Of a stretch of DNA of 5,392 nucleotides, positions 1-5,392 are shown one piece after another (the stretch's first letter is position 1; every line of letters starts with the position of its first letter). The DNA lies in assembly GCA_021789565.1 (NCBI GenBank), contig JAJYJL010000695.1, positions 1 through 5,392 on the forward strand, written 5' to 3'. The stretch is from Acidobacteriota bacterium (GTDB lineage: Bacteria; Acidobacteriota; Terriglobia; UBA7540). The translations under genes and the position numbers were made by a program. The notes below the pieces were generated by a model. It worked only from the letters and a program-made list of their open reading frames with translations. It made no database searches and was not told the DNA's origin.

Positions 1-537
1 GATCTGTACCACCCCGAGCAGTTGCTGACTCCCAACAGCCTGAAGAAGTGGATGGAATGGAAAGCCGACCCCCACCACCAGACGTTCTGGCTGAATCCTG
101 AAAACCACGACACGATCGGCGTGGTGGCGACGGACGGCAAAGGGCATGTCGTGGCCGGGTGTTCCACTTCCGGATTGGCATGGAAAATTCCCGGCCGGGT
201 CGCTGATTCGCCTCTGGTCGGCTGCGGCTACTACGCCGACGATCGCGCCGGTGGAGCTTCCGCCACGGGTGACGGCGACCTGATGAGCAATTATTGCACC
301 AGCGTCTCGATCGTTCAGATGATGGGGCGCGGAGCATCTCCGCAGGAGGCCTGCGAGGAACTGCTTCGGGACATGGTCAAAGCAGAGGCAAAAAACAAAG
401 AGGCTGCCTGTGCGGTGATTGCCATGAACAATCGAGGAGAGGTCGGCGCCGCTTCAATGAACGCGCAGTTCCATCTCCAGTACGCGCTGTGGAAGGACGG
501 CAAAGGTCAGATGCTGGATTCCAGAAACGTCTACTGA
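1..537 (+). CDS. N4-(beta-N-acetylglucosaminyl)-L-asparaginase (glycosylasparaginase), 3' part
   Basis: This is the C-terminal 178 residues of an N-terminal nucleophile hydrolase of the glycosylasparaginase/isoaspartyl peptidase family (MEROPS T2). The frame is open from base 1, so the true start lies left of the window; the TTG at 22 is only an internal codon. Enzymes of this family are made as a precursor that cuts itself before a Thr, which becomes the N-terminal nucleophile of the beta chain and hydrolyses the amide of GlcNAc-Asn or beta-aspartyl compounds. The HDTIG motif is present, with the nucleophile Thr at visible residue 38 (codon 112-114). The spacing to the other active-site residues matches the flavobacterial enzyme: Thr56 in STSG, Arg66 and Asp69 in GRVADSP, and Thr89-Gly90 in ATGDGD. 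About 141 residues follow the cut site, a normal beta-chain length. The stop is TGA at 535-537. A signal peptide, if any, is outside the window. The alternative of a plant-type isoaspartyl peptidase is less likely given the HDT context. Family assignment is strong; the natural substrate is unknown. Confidence 0.93.
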   Translation, partial: DLYHPEQLLTPNSLKKWMEWKADPHHQTFWLNPENHDTIGVVATDGKGHVVAGCSTSGLAWKIPGRVADSPLVGCGYYADDRAGGASATGDGDLMSNYCTSVSIVQMMGRGASPQEACEELLRDMVKAEAKNKEAACAVIAMNNRGEVGAASMNAQFHLQYALWKDGKGQMLDSRNVY

Positions 538-540
538 CGC

Positions 541-558
541 CCTGCCGGTGTCGGCAGG
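541..558. terminator. GC-rich hairpin between convergent genes
   Basis: A perfect 7-bp stem, CCTGCCG (541-547) and CGGCAGG (552-558), closes a GTGT loop. It starts 3 bases after the asparaginase stop and lies 18 bases beyond the stop of the convergent membrane-protein gene. No T-run follows on either strand, so it is not a classical intrinsic terminator. It could act as a bidirectional or factor-assisted terminator, or as an mRNA 3'-end stabiliser. The stem is seen directly; the role is inferred from position. Confidence 0.4.
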
Positions 559-576
559 AAGGCGGCCGCTCATGCT

Positions 577-3500
577 TCAGCCGGCGCTGGGACCTTCAGA
601 CAGGGGAGCCCTGCCGCCGATGGCGAGCATCCACGACAGCACCAGCAGGGTCAACACGAGAAGCAGCACTCCGTTCCAGCGGAAGAACATCGCAGGCTGT
701 GAGAGCATCTCGACCAGCGGCGCCGCGATTTGCAGACAGAACATCGCTGCGGCGTACGCGAGGATATTCGACCGGAAGAACCAGCCTGCGATGGCGACGG
801 CGACTGCAAAGGGAAGAAAACCCATCACCCATCCAGCCACGTACTCCCGAACGGAATGTGCGCCCGACGGACCCAGACCCACAAGGATCAGCAACGCAAC
901 CGGCCAGATCCACCACGCCCGGCGATGCCATCCTTCGGACGCCAGATGGATGAGGATTCCGATTGCGGCGGCGCCCAGGACCGTATAAATGAGGGCGTGC
1001 ACCAGCACCCCAAAGCCCGGCGAGGAAGTGTCCATCCGGCCGGAGAAGATGCTGACGGATACTGGAGCAAAGGTATGGAAGCGGTTGGAGATCAGGGCGA
1101 TCAGTTGCGAGATCCCCACTGCGGCCGCAACGCTGAGGACGACTGCAATCACCGCATCCCGTCGCCACACTCGCCGCGCCGCGCCACTGAATATCCCCCA
1201 GGCGTCCGGGTAGAGGCTGGCAGCCAGCGCCACAGTCAGCCAGCCCAGCACTCCCAATAGCAGGGGAACCACTGCCAGCCCCACACCAGCACTGATCCAG
1301 AAATTGCTGAGCGGGATCGATGTGCCATAATTCTGATAAAGCAGCGGAATCCCGTTCAGTTCACCGAGGACCATTAACACGGCCAGCGCCACTCCCACCC
1401 AGAGCGACCGCCGCCAGAGGATTTTCCCCGCGCGGACCTGCCTGACAAAAAGCATAATGATCAGAGCGAACACGGCGATCCCCAGGAGGCTTTCGAGCCC
1501 GAGCAATATGGAATTTCCAATCCGTGACGCTTCGCGCTGGCGTATCCACTGCTCCGGCAGCTTGAAATATCGCGAAGTGCCAACCACATGGTCACCCGCA
1601 ATATCCACTGCGATGCGGAAATGCGCATTCCCCACATTTAGCGGGCTGCCCGGCTTGGCCTGCCAGGTAAGCGTGTAGTCTTCGCGGGCCTTGCGCTTTT
1701 TCGAGTCGGTATTCTGCAGTTCAAAGTTTGAGAGCTGATAGTTCTTCCCCTGAAGAAAATCTTCTGCGAGTGATCGGGCTTCATCAGGGGAGAGGGTTGC
1801 CCCCGGCGCGCTTTCATCCAGAATGTGACGTTCACCAAATACGCGGTTGTCAGAGGGATCGACAAAGACTCGATATTCCTCCTTCTGCATGGGCTTGAAG
1901 AAGCGAACTTCCCAGAGTTCCAGGAGGGTCGTGCGCCGGTAAAGCTGCTCCGATTGCCTGATCGAGAGGTGTTGTAACAGATACCGCAAGGTTAGCGGGT
2001 CAACATTTTCGGAAAGCCACGCGGCGCGACGGTACTCCTGCACCCGAACTCCCTGCCCTTCCAGATAGGCCAACGCAGATCCTATCGCCTCAGGCCGCGA
2101 AAACCGAAGCTTGATGTCGCGGCCAAAACGGTAGGCGGGAATAAAGGCTGCCCCGGCAAAAATCAGGGCCAGCAGAACTGCCACTAGAATGCGGGACTTT
2201 TTGAGAGGCGCGTAACTGACGGACCTTTCACTCTCCGTGACGGCTTCTTCGGCCGGGGCCCGCTTGAGACCCACGCTTTCGTTGGTCAATTCGGATTCAT
2301 CGGAGAAGGTTCCTGTCCGCAGGTAGGCAATCAGGGCCACAATCAGCGGAACCAGCATAATGCCGGCCGTCAACCCGCCTGAGATGCGCAGGTAATCATT
2401 AGAGGAGCGCAGCAAAAGAAAGGCGGTGTAAAGCGCGTCTACCGAATAGTGCCAGATCAGCGTGGCAAATATGCCAAAGCGCAGCATGATGACGCCCACG
2501 ATGATGCCGCCAACGCCTACCTCGACACCCCGAATGAAAAACGGCTGGTTGGGATAAGCAGAATGGAGAAATCCCCAGATAAACGCAGCACCAATCACGC
2601 CCGCTGCCCGTGAGCGAAAGACCTTTTCCAGGAACGGAATGCCAAAAGCCCTGAACTGCAATTCTTCTGAGACCGCTGGAAGAAAACCCATCAGGAGGAC
2701 TGCAACCCAGGGAATTCGTGTATTCAGCAGGTTTGAAAAAGGAATGTCCGCGGGGGCCCAGGCGCCCAGCTTGTCTGCGGCCAGGTAAAACACCGTCTGG
2801 TAGGCAAAAAAGAAAAACGTCATGGCAATGCCCACGACGTTGGCGATAAGGAAAGAACGTGACCGCAACCCACGCCAGCTCAATGTGCGGCGGATTGACA
2901 TCAGCCGCGGAAGGCCTTCACGATAAACAGGCTCCGCGCAGGCAACGATCAGAAAGATGAAGGCTCCGACACCCAGCGCGGCCAATATCGCGTCGCGGAA
3001 GTACCCCGCCATAAAGCTTGAATAAGAATCGGTTGTGGAATAGCCAAACTGGCTGAGTGAAAATGAATTCAACTGCTGGAGAAAGTAGAGGACGATTCCA
3101 ACCACGCCGAATCCCGCCGCCAGCTTCAACGGAACGTCACGGTCGCGCAGGCGTTTCACCAGGATCACCAGCATGGCCAGGCTGAGCAGAATCCAGAACA
3201 CCTCATCCACTAATTGCGCGGAAGTGTTACGAGAACGCAGGCTCTGGTAATCGCGGAGATACTGGTCCGGAATTTTCACATACTCGCTGTAACCCGCAAC
3301 CTGGTCGCCATCAACGTCCACTTCAATGCGGTAGCTGCCGTCGCCAAGGTTGACGCTCTTTTGCTTCCAGGTAAAGCTGTAATCTACGCGTGCGGGGCGC
3401 TTTTCTGATTCAGAATCCAGGAAGTCCAGGCCGGAAAGATCGCGGCGCATCGTATTTTGCAGGAACTGTTCCGCAACCAGCCTCGCCTGCTCCGGCTTGA

Positions 3501-3930
3501 GGGAGGCCCCCGGCGCCGCATCAGGAATTTCATGGTCAAAGCCCACCACCTGGCCTTCCGTGCTGACGTCAACCCGGAATTCCTCTTTCTGCTGCGGCTT
3601 GAACCAGCGATGCGACCAACGCCACAAATGGATGGGTCCGCTGGTCAGCTTGTTCATCGTGGCCAGTCCCTGGGTGCGCTCCAGATAGGTCTTGGCGTCG
3701 TCGTCGTAGGTAAAAATAGCGGCATGCCGGTATCCGCTGGTGTTAAATCCGTGGGAGGAAAGAAACTTTTCGGCAATCGGAAGAGAGTCGGCGCGGCTCA
3801 CCCTCAAGGTGAGCGAGGCCTCAGGAAACGCCCTGGAAAAATACCTGATGCCAATCGCCAGCGACACCGCCGACACCGCGATGGCAATGACGATGACCTT
3901 TCGTTCGCGAGCTCCAAGCTTGACAGGCAT
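577..3930 (-). CDS. Tandemly duplicated CPBP (CAAX protease/Abi) family membrane protein with one intact and one degenerate protease domain
   Basis: This 1117-residue integral membrane protein is made of two homologous units. Unit 1 (about 1-545) has a transmembrane helix (11-30), an extracytoplasmic domain (about 32-240) and a bundle of about eight or nine helices carrying the CPBP signature: EELQFR at 422-427 (EExxxR), His456 in FIWGFLH, and His494/Asp498 in WHYSVD. These are the metal-binding and catalytic positions of CPBP intramembrane proteases (Rce1-like, Pfam 'Abi/CPBP'). Unit 2 (about 578-1117) repeats the layout: a helix (580-600), an extracytoplasmic domain (about 602-803) and a helix bundle, offset by about 566-571 residues, but without the catalytic residues. 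A Glu-rich, probably cytoplasmic linker (540-577) joins them. The ATG start at 3930 is supported by AGAGGT 4 bases upstream, and the stop is TGA at 577-579. CPBP proteins process prenylated proteins or peptides, or give bacteriocin self-immunity; the substrate here is unknown. Family confidence is high; the function is open. Confidence 0.9.
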   Translation of the reverse strand: MPVKLGARERKVIVIAIAVSAVSLAIGIRYFSRAFPEASLTLRVSRADSLPIAEKFLSSHGFNTSGYRHAAIFTYDDDAKTYLERTQGLATMNKLTSGPIHLWRWSHRWFKPQQKEEFRVDVSTEGQVVGFDHEIPDAAPGASLKPEQARLVAEQFLQNTMRRDLSGLDFLDSESEKRPARVDYSFTWKQKSVNLGDGSYRIEVDVDGDQVAGYSEYVKIPDQYLRDYQSLRSRNTSAQLVDEVFWILLSLAMLVILVKRLRDRDVPLKLAAGFGVVGIVLYFLQQLNSFSLSQFGYSTTDSYSSFMAGYFRDAILAALGVGAFIFLIVACAEPVYREGLPRLMSIRRTLSWRGLRSRSFLIANVVGIAMTFFFFAYQTVFYLAADKLGAWAPADIPFSNLLNTRIPWVAVLLMGFLPAVSEELQFRAFGIPFLEKVFRSRAAGVIGAAFIWGFLHSAYPNQPFFIRGVEVGVGGIIVGVIMLRFGIFATLIWHYSVDALYTAFLLLRSSNDYLRISGGLTAGIMLVPLIVALIAYLRTGTFSDESELTNESVGLKRAPAEEAVTESERSVSYAPLKKSRILVAVLLALIFAGAAFIPAYRFGRDIKLRFSRPEAIGSALAYLEGQGVRVQEYRRAAWLSENVDPLTLRYLLQHLSIRQSEQLYRRTTLLELWEVRFFKPMQKEEYRVFVDPSDNRVFGERHILDESAPGATLSPDEARSLAEDFLQGKNYQLSNFELQNTDSKKRKAREDYTLTWQAKPGSPLNVGNAHFRIAVDIAGDHVVGTSRYFKLPEQWIRQREASRIGNSILLGLESLLGIAVFALIIMLFVRQVRAGKILWRRSLWVGVALAVLMVLGELNGIPLLYQNYGTSIPLSNFWISAGVGLAVVPLLLGVLGWLTVALAASLYPDAWGIFSGAARRVWRRDAVIAVVLSVAAAVGISQLIALISNRFHTFAPVSVSIFSGRMDTSSPGFGVLVHALIYTVLGAAAIGILIHLASEGWHRRAWWIWPVALLILVGLGPSGAHSVREYVAGWVMGFLPFAVAVAIAGWFFRSNILAYAAAMFCLQIAAPLVEMLSQPAMFFRWNGVLLLVLTLLVLSWMLAIGGRAPLSEGPSAG
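703..1023 (-). other. Degenerate CPBP core (unit 2), catalytic residues lost
   Basis: Residues about 970-1076 align with the protease core of unit 1 at the same offset as the rest of the duplication. With that offset (566), EELQFR falls on AAIGIL (988-993), His456 falls near Ser1022, and His494/Asp498 fall on Ala1060 and Phe1064. The helices remain strongly hydrophobic, so the domain is probably still membrane-embedded but proteolytically dead. The alignment within helices was made by eye and could shift by a few residues; no EExxxR occurs anywhere in the second half. Confidence 0.6.
1522..2127 (-). other. Extracytoplasmic domain, copy 2 (PepSY-like), of the CPBP protein
   Basis: Residues about 602-803 repeat the landmarks of copy 1 in the same order: RRAA (634-637), KPMQKEEYRV (679-688), APGATL (708-713) followed by a DEAR..AEDFL helix, an AREDYTLTW strand (748-756) and YFKLPEQ (788-794). 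Around KPxQKEE roughly half the residues are identical to copy 1 by eye, so this is true homology rather than chance. Here the soluble domain is better conserved than the protease residues, which suggests it is still under selection. Confidence 0.6.
2407..2718 (-). other. Intact CPBP protease core (unit 1)
   Basis: Residues about 405-508 hold the complete CPBP motif set: Glu422, Glu423 and Arg427 (codons 2667 down to 2650), His456 (2565-2563), and His494 with Asp498 (2451-2449 and 2439-2437). In motif 2, usually FxxxH, the aromatic is Trp452 instead of Phe. In motif 3 Asp replaces the more common Asn. Both are mild variants, so catalytic activity is plausible. Confidence 0.8.
3213..3837 (-). 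other. Extracytoplasmic domain, copy 1 (PepSY-like), of the CPBP protein
   Basis: Residues about 32-240 lie between the first helix and the membrane bundle. The N-terminus is rich in Lys/Arg, so by the positive-inside rule this domain should face the periplasm. Landmarks are RAA-type residues at 68-71, KPQQKEEFRV at 111-120, APGASL at 139-144 followed by an EQAR..AEQFL helix, an ARVDYSFTW strand (180-188) and YVKIPDQ (217-223). The helix plus strand pattern resembles PepSY-like domains, which bind or inhibit peptidases. That resemblance is by eye only. Confidence 0.6.
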
Positions 3931-3934
3931 ATAG

Positions 3935-3940
3935 ACCTCT
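3935..3940 (-). promoter_or_regulatory. Shine-Dalgarno of the CPBP gene
   Basis: On the - strand AGAGGT lies 4 bases before the ATG at 3930. It is a good match to the anti-SD and fixes the start at this ATG, which also directly precedes the first transmembrane helix. Confidence 0.65.
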
Positions 3941-3973
3941 AAAACGTGCAGCTAACTCTAAGGCGTAACGAGG

Positions 3974-3982
3974 ATTATACCA
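3974..3982 (-). promoter_or_regulatory. Extended -10 promoter for the CPBP gene
   Basis: On the - strand the sequence reads TGGTATAAT, a perfect TATAAT with the TGn extension, about 44 bases upstream of the ATG. A perfect TTGACA lies at 3993-3998, but only 13 bases separate it from TATAAT, too short for normal sigma70 spacing. The TGn extension can compensate for a missing -35. Transcription would start near 3967, giving a leader of about 37 bases. Confidence 0.55.
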
Positions 3983-4020
3983 ATCACCGGGCTGTCAATG
4001 TCCGGAATCGGAGGCGTCAG

Positions 4021-4047
4021 AAAAATCCAGTGGCGCCCTGCGGCGCC
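4021..4047 (-). terminator. Possible intrinsic terminator of the GNAT gene
   Basis: A 6-bp stem GGCGCC (4042-4047) / GGCGCC (4032-4037) with a 4-base loop is followed on the - strand by TTTTT (4025-4021). It lies about 23 bases after the acetyltransferase stop and just before the promoter of the next gene. The six bases between stem and T-run make it imperfect, and GGCGCC is itself a palindrome, so pairing could also be intermolecular. Confidence 0.35.
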
Positions 4048-4069
4048 TCTTCCCATTGCCGGCGGCTGG

Positions 4070-4513
4070 CTATTGGAGATGCTTCACCATCACCCAGGCC
4101 GCCTGGCCGTTGCCGTAATACCGTTCCACTTTATCCACTTTCCGGTATCCGCGGGTCTCGTAGAACCTGTGCGCCGCCAGGTTGTCCTCCGCCGTCTCCA
4201 GGTAGATGAGTTGCAGGCCGGCCTTGCGCGCCCAGTCTTCCGCCACCTCCATCAGTCCCGTACCCGTACCCTGCCGCCGCGAACCTTCCAGAACGTCGAT
4301 AGTGATAATGTGCCCAATGCGGGCGGGCTCGCGGTTGGCCACTACAAATCCTACAATTGAGCCCCGATCTTCCGCCACCCATGTCCGGGCCAACCGGTGG
4401 GCGATAAACGCAGCCAGTTCCTCCCGTGAATATGAGATTCCCGGCGGGAAACACTCCTGATCGATTTCCGAAAGGGCCGGCAAGTCAGACGGGTGAAAGT
4501 CGCGAATACGCAT
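4070..4513 (-). CDS. GNAT family N-acetyltransferase, RimI-like
   Basis: This 147-residue protein has the full length of a single-domain GNAT enzyme, which moves an acetyl group from acetyl-CoA to an amine. The pyrophosphate-binding motif A is present as SRRQGTGTGL (78-87; RxxGxG at 79-84), preceded by the IGHIITIDVL strand. Motif B follows: LETAEDNLAAHRFYETRGY (105-123). Glu106 and Tyr118 have the 12-residue spacing of the acid/base pair known from RimI, which acetylates the N-terminal Ala of ribosomal protein bS18. The C-terminal RYYGNGQAAWVMVK also fits RimI-type members. No tsaB/tsaD neighbour is in view, so the substrate cannot be fixed as ribosomal and I give no symbol. The ATG at 4513 is the first in-frame start after a stop codon at 4537-4535; a weak AGG lies 6 bases upstream. 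The stop is TAG at 4070-4072. The protein is cytoplasmic, with no signal or transmembrane segment. Relaxed-specificity GNATs look much the same. Confidence 0.88.
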   Translation of the reverse strand: MRIRDFHPSDLPALSEIDQECFPPGISYSREELAAFIAHRLARTWVAEDRGSIVGFVVANREPARIGHIITIDVLEGSRRQGTGTGLMEVAEDWARKAGLQLIYLETAEDNLAAHRFYETRGYRKVDKVERYYGNGQAAWVMVKHLQ

Positions 4514-4558
4514 GAAGAACCTGATCGGGCAAGATTACCCATAACGCGGTACGGCTCC

Positions 4559-4586
4559 GTGAAAGGGCACGACTTCAGTTGTGCCG
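4559..4586 (+). repeat. Outer palindromic element, left copy
   Basis: It begins GTGAAAGGGCACG and folds as GGCACGAC (4566-4573), loop TTCA, GTTGTGCC (4578-4585), with one non-Watson-Crick position. It matches the inverted copy at 4690-4717 at about 23 of 28 positions. Several of the differences sit at facing stem positions and keep pairing, a sign of selection for the hairpin. Confidence 0.6.
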
Positions 4587-4611
4587 GCGCCGTCTGCTAT
4601 GAACTTGTTGA

Positions 4612-4623
4612 GGGCTTCAGCCC
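4612..4623. repeat. Inner hairpin GGGC-TTCA-GCCC
   Basis: A 4-bp stem closes the same TTCA loop as the outer elements. It is set in the wider context GAGGGCTTCAGCCCCTGAA, a type of short palindrome that I associate with acidobacterial intergenic repeats. Confidence 0.4.
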
Positions 4624-4656
4624 CTGAACGGAACGCTCGTGGCGCCGGAACTTTCA

Positions 4657-4670
4657 GCGGCTAAAGCCGC
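4657..4670. repeat. Inner hairpin GCGGC-TAAA-GCCGC
   Basis: A perfect 5-bp stem with a TAAA loop, preceded by GAACTTTCA. Its loop differs from that of the other three palindromes, so it is probably a separate repeat family. Confidence 0.45.
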
Positions 4671-4689
4671 CCCCTCCGACCTGCCTCTG

Positions 4690-4717
4690 CGGCACGGATG
4701 AATCCGTGCCCTTTCAC
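4690..4717 (-). repeat. Outer palindromic element, right (inverted) copy
   Basis: Read on the - strand it begins GTGAAAGGGCACGG and forms a perfect 8-bp stem, GGCACGGA / TCCGTGCC, with a TTCA loop (4691-4710). It lies 23 bases after the stop of the aminotransferase gene, so it could serve as a 3'-end hairpin for that transcript, though no T-run follows. Confidence 0.6.
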
Positions 4718-4739
4718 GCCCATCCACAAAACCGGTCTG

Positions 4740-5392
4740 TTAGCTGGCTATTGCCAGCAGGCGGTCGATGTCCTCTTTATTGTTGTAGAGATAAGGCGAA
4801 ACGCGAATCCGGTGGTGACGCAGGCTGACCTCAATATGGTGAGCCTTCAGCTTCTCATATAACTTGTCCGTCGCTTCGGGCGTCTGGCACCGGAAACACA
4901 AAAGTGGCGAGGGAAGCTGCGAGCGGTCGTCATTGGACAGAACGTAGCCGCGCTCCTGCAACCCTTCCGCCGCGTGGTCAAGAAGCTCCATGCAATGCTC
5001 AGTGACGGCGCGCGCGCCCACACCTCGGACAAACTCGAGTGAAGCCTCCATCGCCGAAAGGTTCAGAAAATTGGCCGTCTCGGGCACATCAAAAATCCTG
5101 GCGGCGTCCGCGAGCGTAAAATCATCTGCCGGCAAAGCATCAAAATCGTCCGCACCGTCCACGGACATCCAGTTGACCACCTTCAGGTCCAGGCGGTTTA
5201 ACACTTCTTCCCGAACATACACAAAGCCCGTGCCGTAAGGCCCCAGCAACCATTTGTACGCCGCCACAGCAAGAACGTCCACGGGAAGGCCATGGACGTT
5301 CAGTTCCATGGCCCCGACGCCTTGCGTGCCGTCCACGCCGAGCGCGCGCAGGCGCGCCGGATCGAACTCGCCCGCGGGCGCCACCACCACCG
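4740..5392 (-). CDS. Class V PLP-dependent aminotransferase (cysteine desulfurase/SufS-like fold), C-terminal part
   Basis: This is the C-terminal 217 codons of a fold-type I PLP enzyme of the class V aminotransferase family; the 5' end lies right of the window, and the GTG codons at its edge are not a real start. Counting from the first complete codon (5390-5388), the signature is VDGTQGVGAM, with the Asp20 that holds the pyridine nitrogen (codon 5333-5331) and Gln23. AAYKWLLGPYGTGFVYV follows, with the Schiff-base Lys46 (codon 5255-5253). The C-terminal small domain ends in RIRVSPYLYNNKEDIDRLL, the usual RxSPxxYN motif that binds the substrate carboxylate. The reaction cannot be set: members include cysteine desulfurases, isopenicillin-N epimerase-like proteins and kynureninase-like enzymes. 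I see no desulfurase active-site Cys loop of SufS/IscS type in the visible part, which argues against a housekeeping desulfurase. The segment before VDGTQ is shorter than usual (see findings). The stop is TAA at 4740-4742. Confidence 0.9.
   Translation of the reverse strand, partial: VVVAPAGEFDPARLRALGVDGTQGVGAMELNVHGLPVDVLAVAAYKWLLGPYGTGFVYVREEVLNRLDLKVVNWMSVDGADDFDALPADDFTLADAARIFDVPETANFLNLSAMEASLEFVRGVGARAVTEHCMELLDHAAEGLQERGYVLSNDDRSQLPSPLLCFRCQTPEATDKLYEKLKAHHIEVSLRHHRIRVSPYLYNNKEDIDRLLAIAS

Larger units (their letters stand above)
4559..4717. repeat. Cluster of four palindromes, REPIN/BIME-like intergenic element
   Basis: This 159-base stretch in the 226-base gap between the aminotransferase stop and the acetyltransferase start is packed with small hairpins, each with a 4-base loop. 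The outer two are inverted copies of one 28-base element. Between them lie two different hairpins and a further inverted pair, CCGGCGCC (4584-4591) and GGCGCCGG (4641-4648). The arrangement resembles bacterial REP doublets (REPINs/BIMEs) that are mobilised in trans by RAYT transposases. No coding potential is evident. It may also end the aminotransferase transcript. Genome-wide copy number is unknown from this window. Confidence 0.6.

Noticed and set aside
294..953. Long + strand open frame of 219 codons running from the asparaginase gene into the end of the membrane-protein gene
   Set aside because: It is Arg/Pro/Ser-rich with no recognisable motif, overlaps two well-supported genes in other frames, and crosses the convergent gap. 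It is a GC-driven shadow.
596..1260. Open frames of 190 codons (- strand, 596-1168) and 176 codons (+ strand, 730-1260) inside the membrane-protein gene
   Set aside because: Both lie wholly inside the hydrophobic second membrane domain, and their translations are low-complexity, Arg/Gly/Pro-rich and without any family resemblance.
577..3930. Possibility that the 1117-codon frame is two genes or a readthrough of a lost stop
   Set aside because: There is no start codon with a ribosome binding site near the unit boundary (about 2199), the linker is coherent and charged, and a second start would have to lie deep inside the second soluble domain (Met681). A true fusion is the simpler reading.
3457..3942. 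Open + strand frame of 161 codons opposite the N-terminus of the membrane protein
   Set aside because: It is antisense to a clearly conserved, duplicated domain, has no good ribosome binding site, and its composition is that of a reverse-frame shadow.
4559..4717. CRISPR array
   Set aside because: The repeats are inverted rather than direct, only two copies match, and there are no regular unique spacers or cas genes.
1..5392. A defence or mobile-element system based on the Abi/CPBP domain label
   Set aside because: The 'Abi' name of the CPBP family is historical. No nuclease, toxin, reverse transcriptase, integrase or phage gene is present, and the neighbours are ordinary metabolic enzymes.

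Overview
The window holds four protein-coding genes in bacterial DNA of moderately high GC. From left to right they are the 3' end of a glycosylasparaginase (+ strand, runs off the left edge), a very long membrane protein with a CPBP/CAAX-type intramembrane protease domain (- strand), a small GNAT acetyltransferase (- strand), and the 3' part of a class V PLP-dependent aminotransferase (- strand, runs off the right edge). The organism is probably a soil-type Acidobacteriota or a relative. This is inferred from the long CPBP protein with a KPxQKEE-type extracytoplasmic domain and from the intergenic TTCA/TAAA-loop palindromes, both of which I associate with that phylum. No marker gene in the window proves it.

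Layout. 1-537 encodes the catalytic beta-subunit half of the asparaginase. 538-576 is a short convergent gap with a GC-rich hairpin. 577-3930 is the 1117-residue membrane protein, the most notable object here. It is an ancient in-frame tandem duplication of a unit of about 566 residues: one transmembrane helix, an extracytoplasmic domain of about 200 residues, then a multi-helix CPBP-type membrane domain. Copy 1 keeps the protease residues (EExxxR, His, HxxxD). Copy 2 aligns along its whole length but has lost all of them, so the protein looks like an active protease fused to its own pseudo-protease copy. 3931-4069 holds this gene's Shine-Dalgarno, an extended -10 promoter and a possible terminator for the upstream gene. 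4070-4513 is the acetyltransferase. 4514-4739 is dominated by a cluster of four small palindromes, the outer two being inverted copies of one 28-base element (REP/REPIN-like). 4740-5392 is the aminotransferase.

The three - strand genes point the same way, but the spacers between them carry promoter-like, terminator-like and repeat structures, so a single operon is not obvious. The four products share no evident pathway: amide or peptide hydrolysis, membrane proteolysis or sensing, acetyl transfer and PLP chemistry. I do not see a recognisable defence, mobile or secondary-metabolite system. The candidate for something undescribed is the duplicated protease/pseudo-protease protein.
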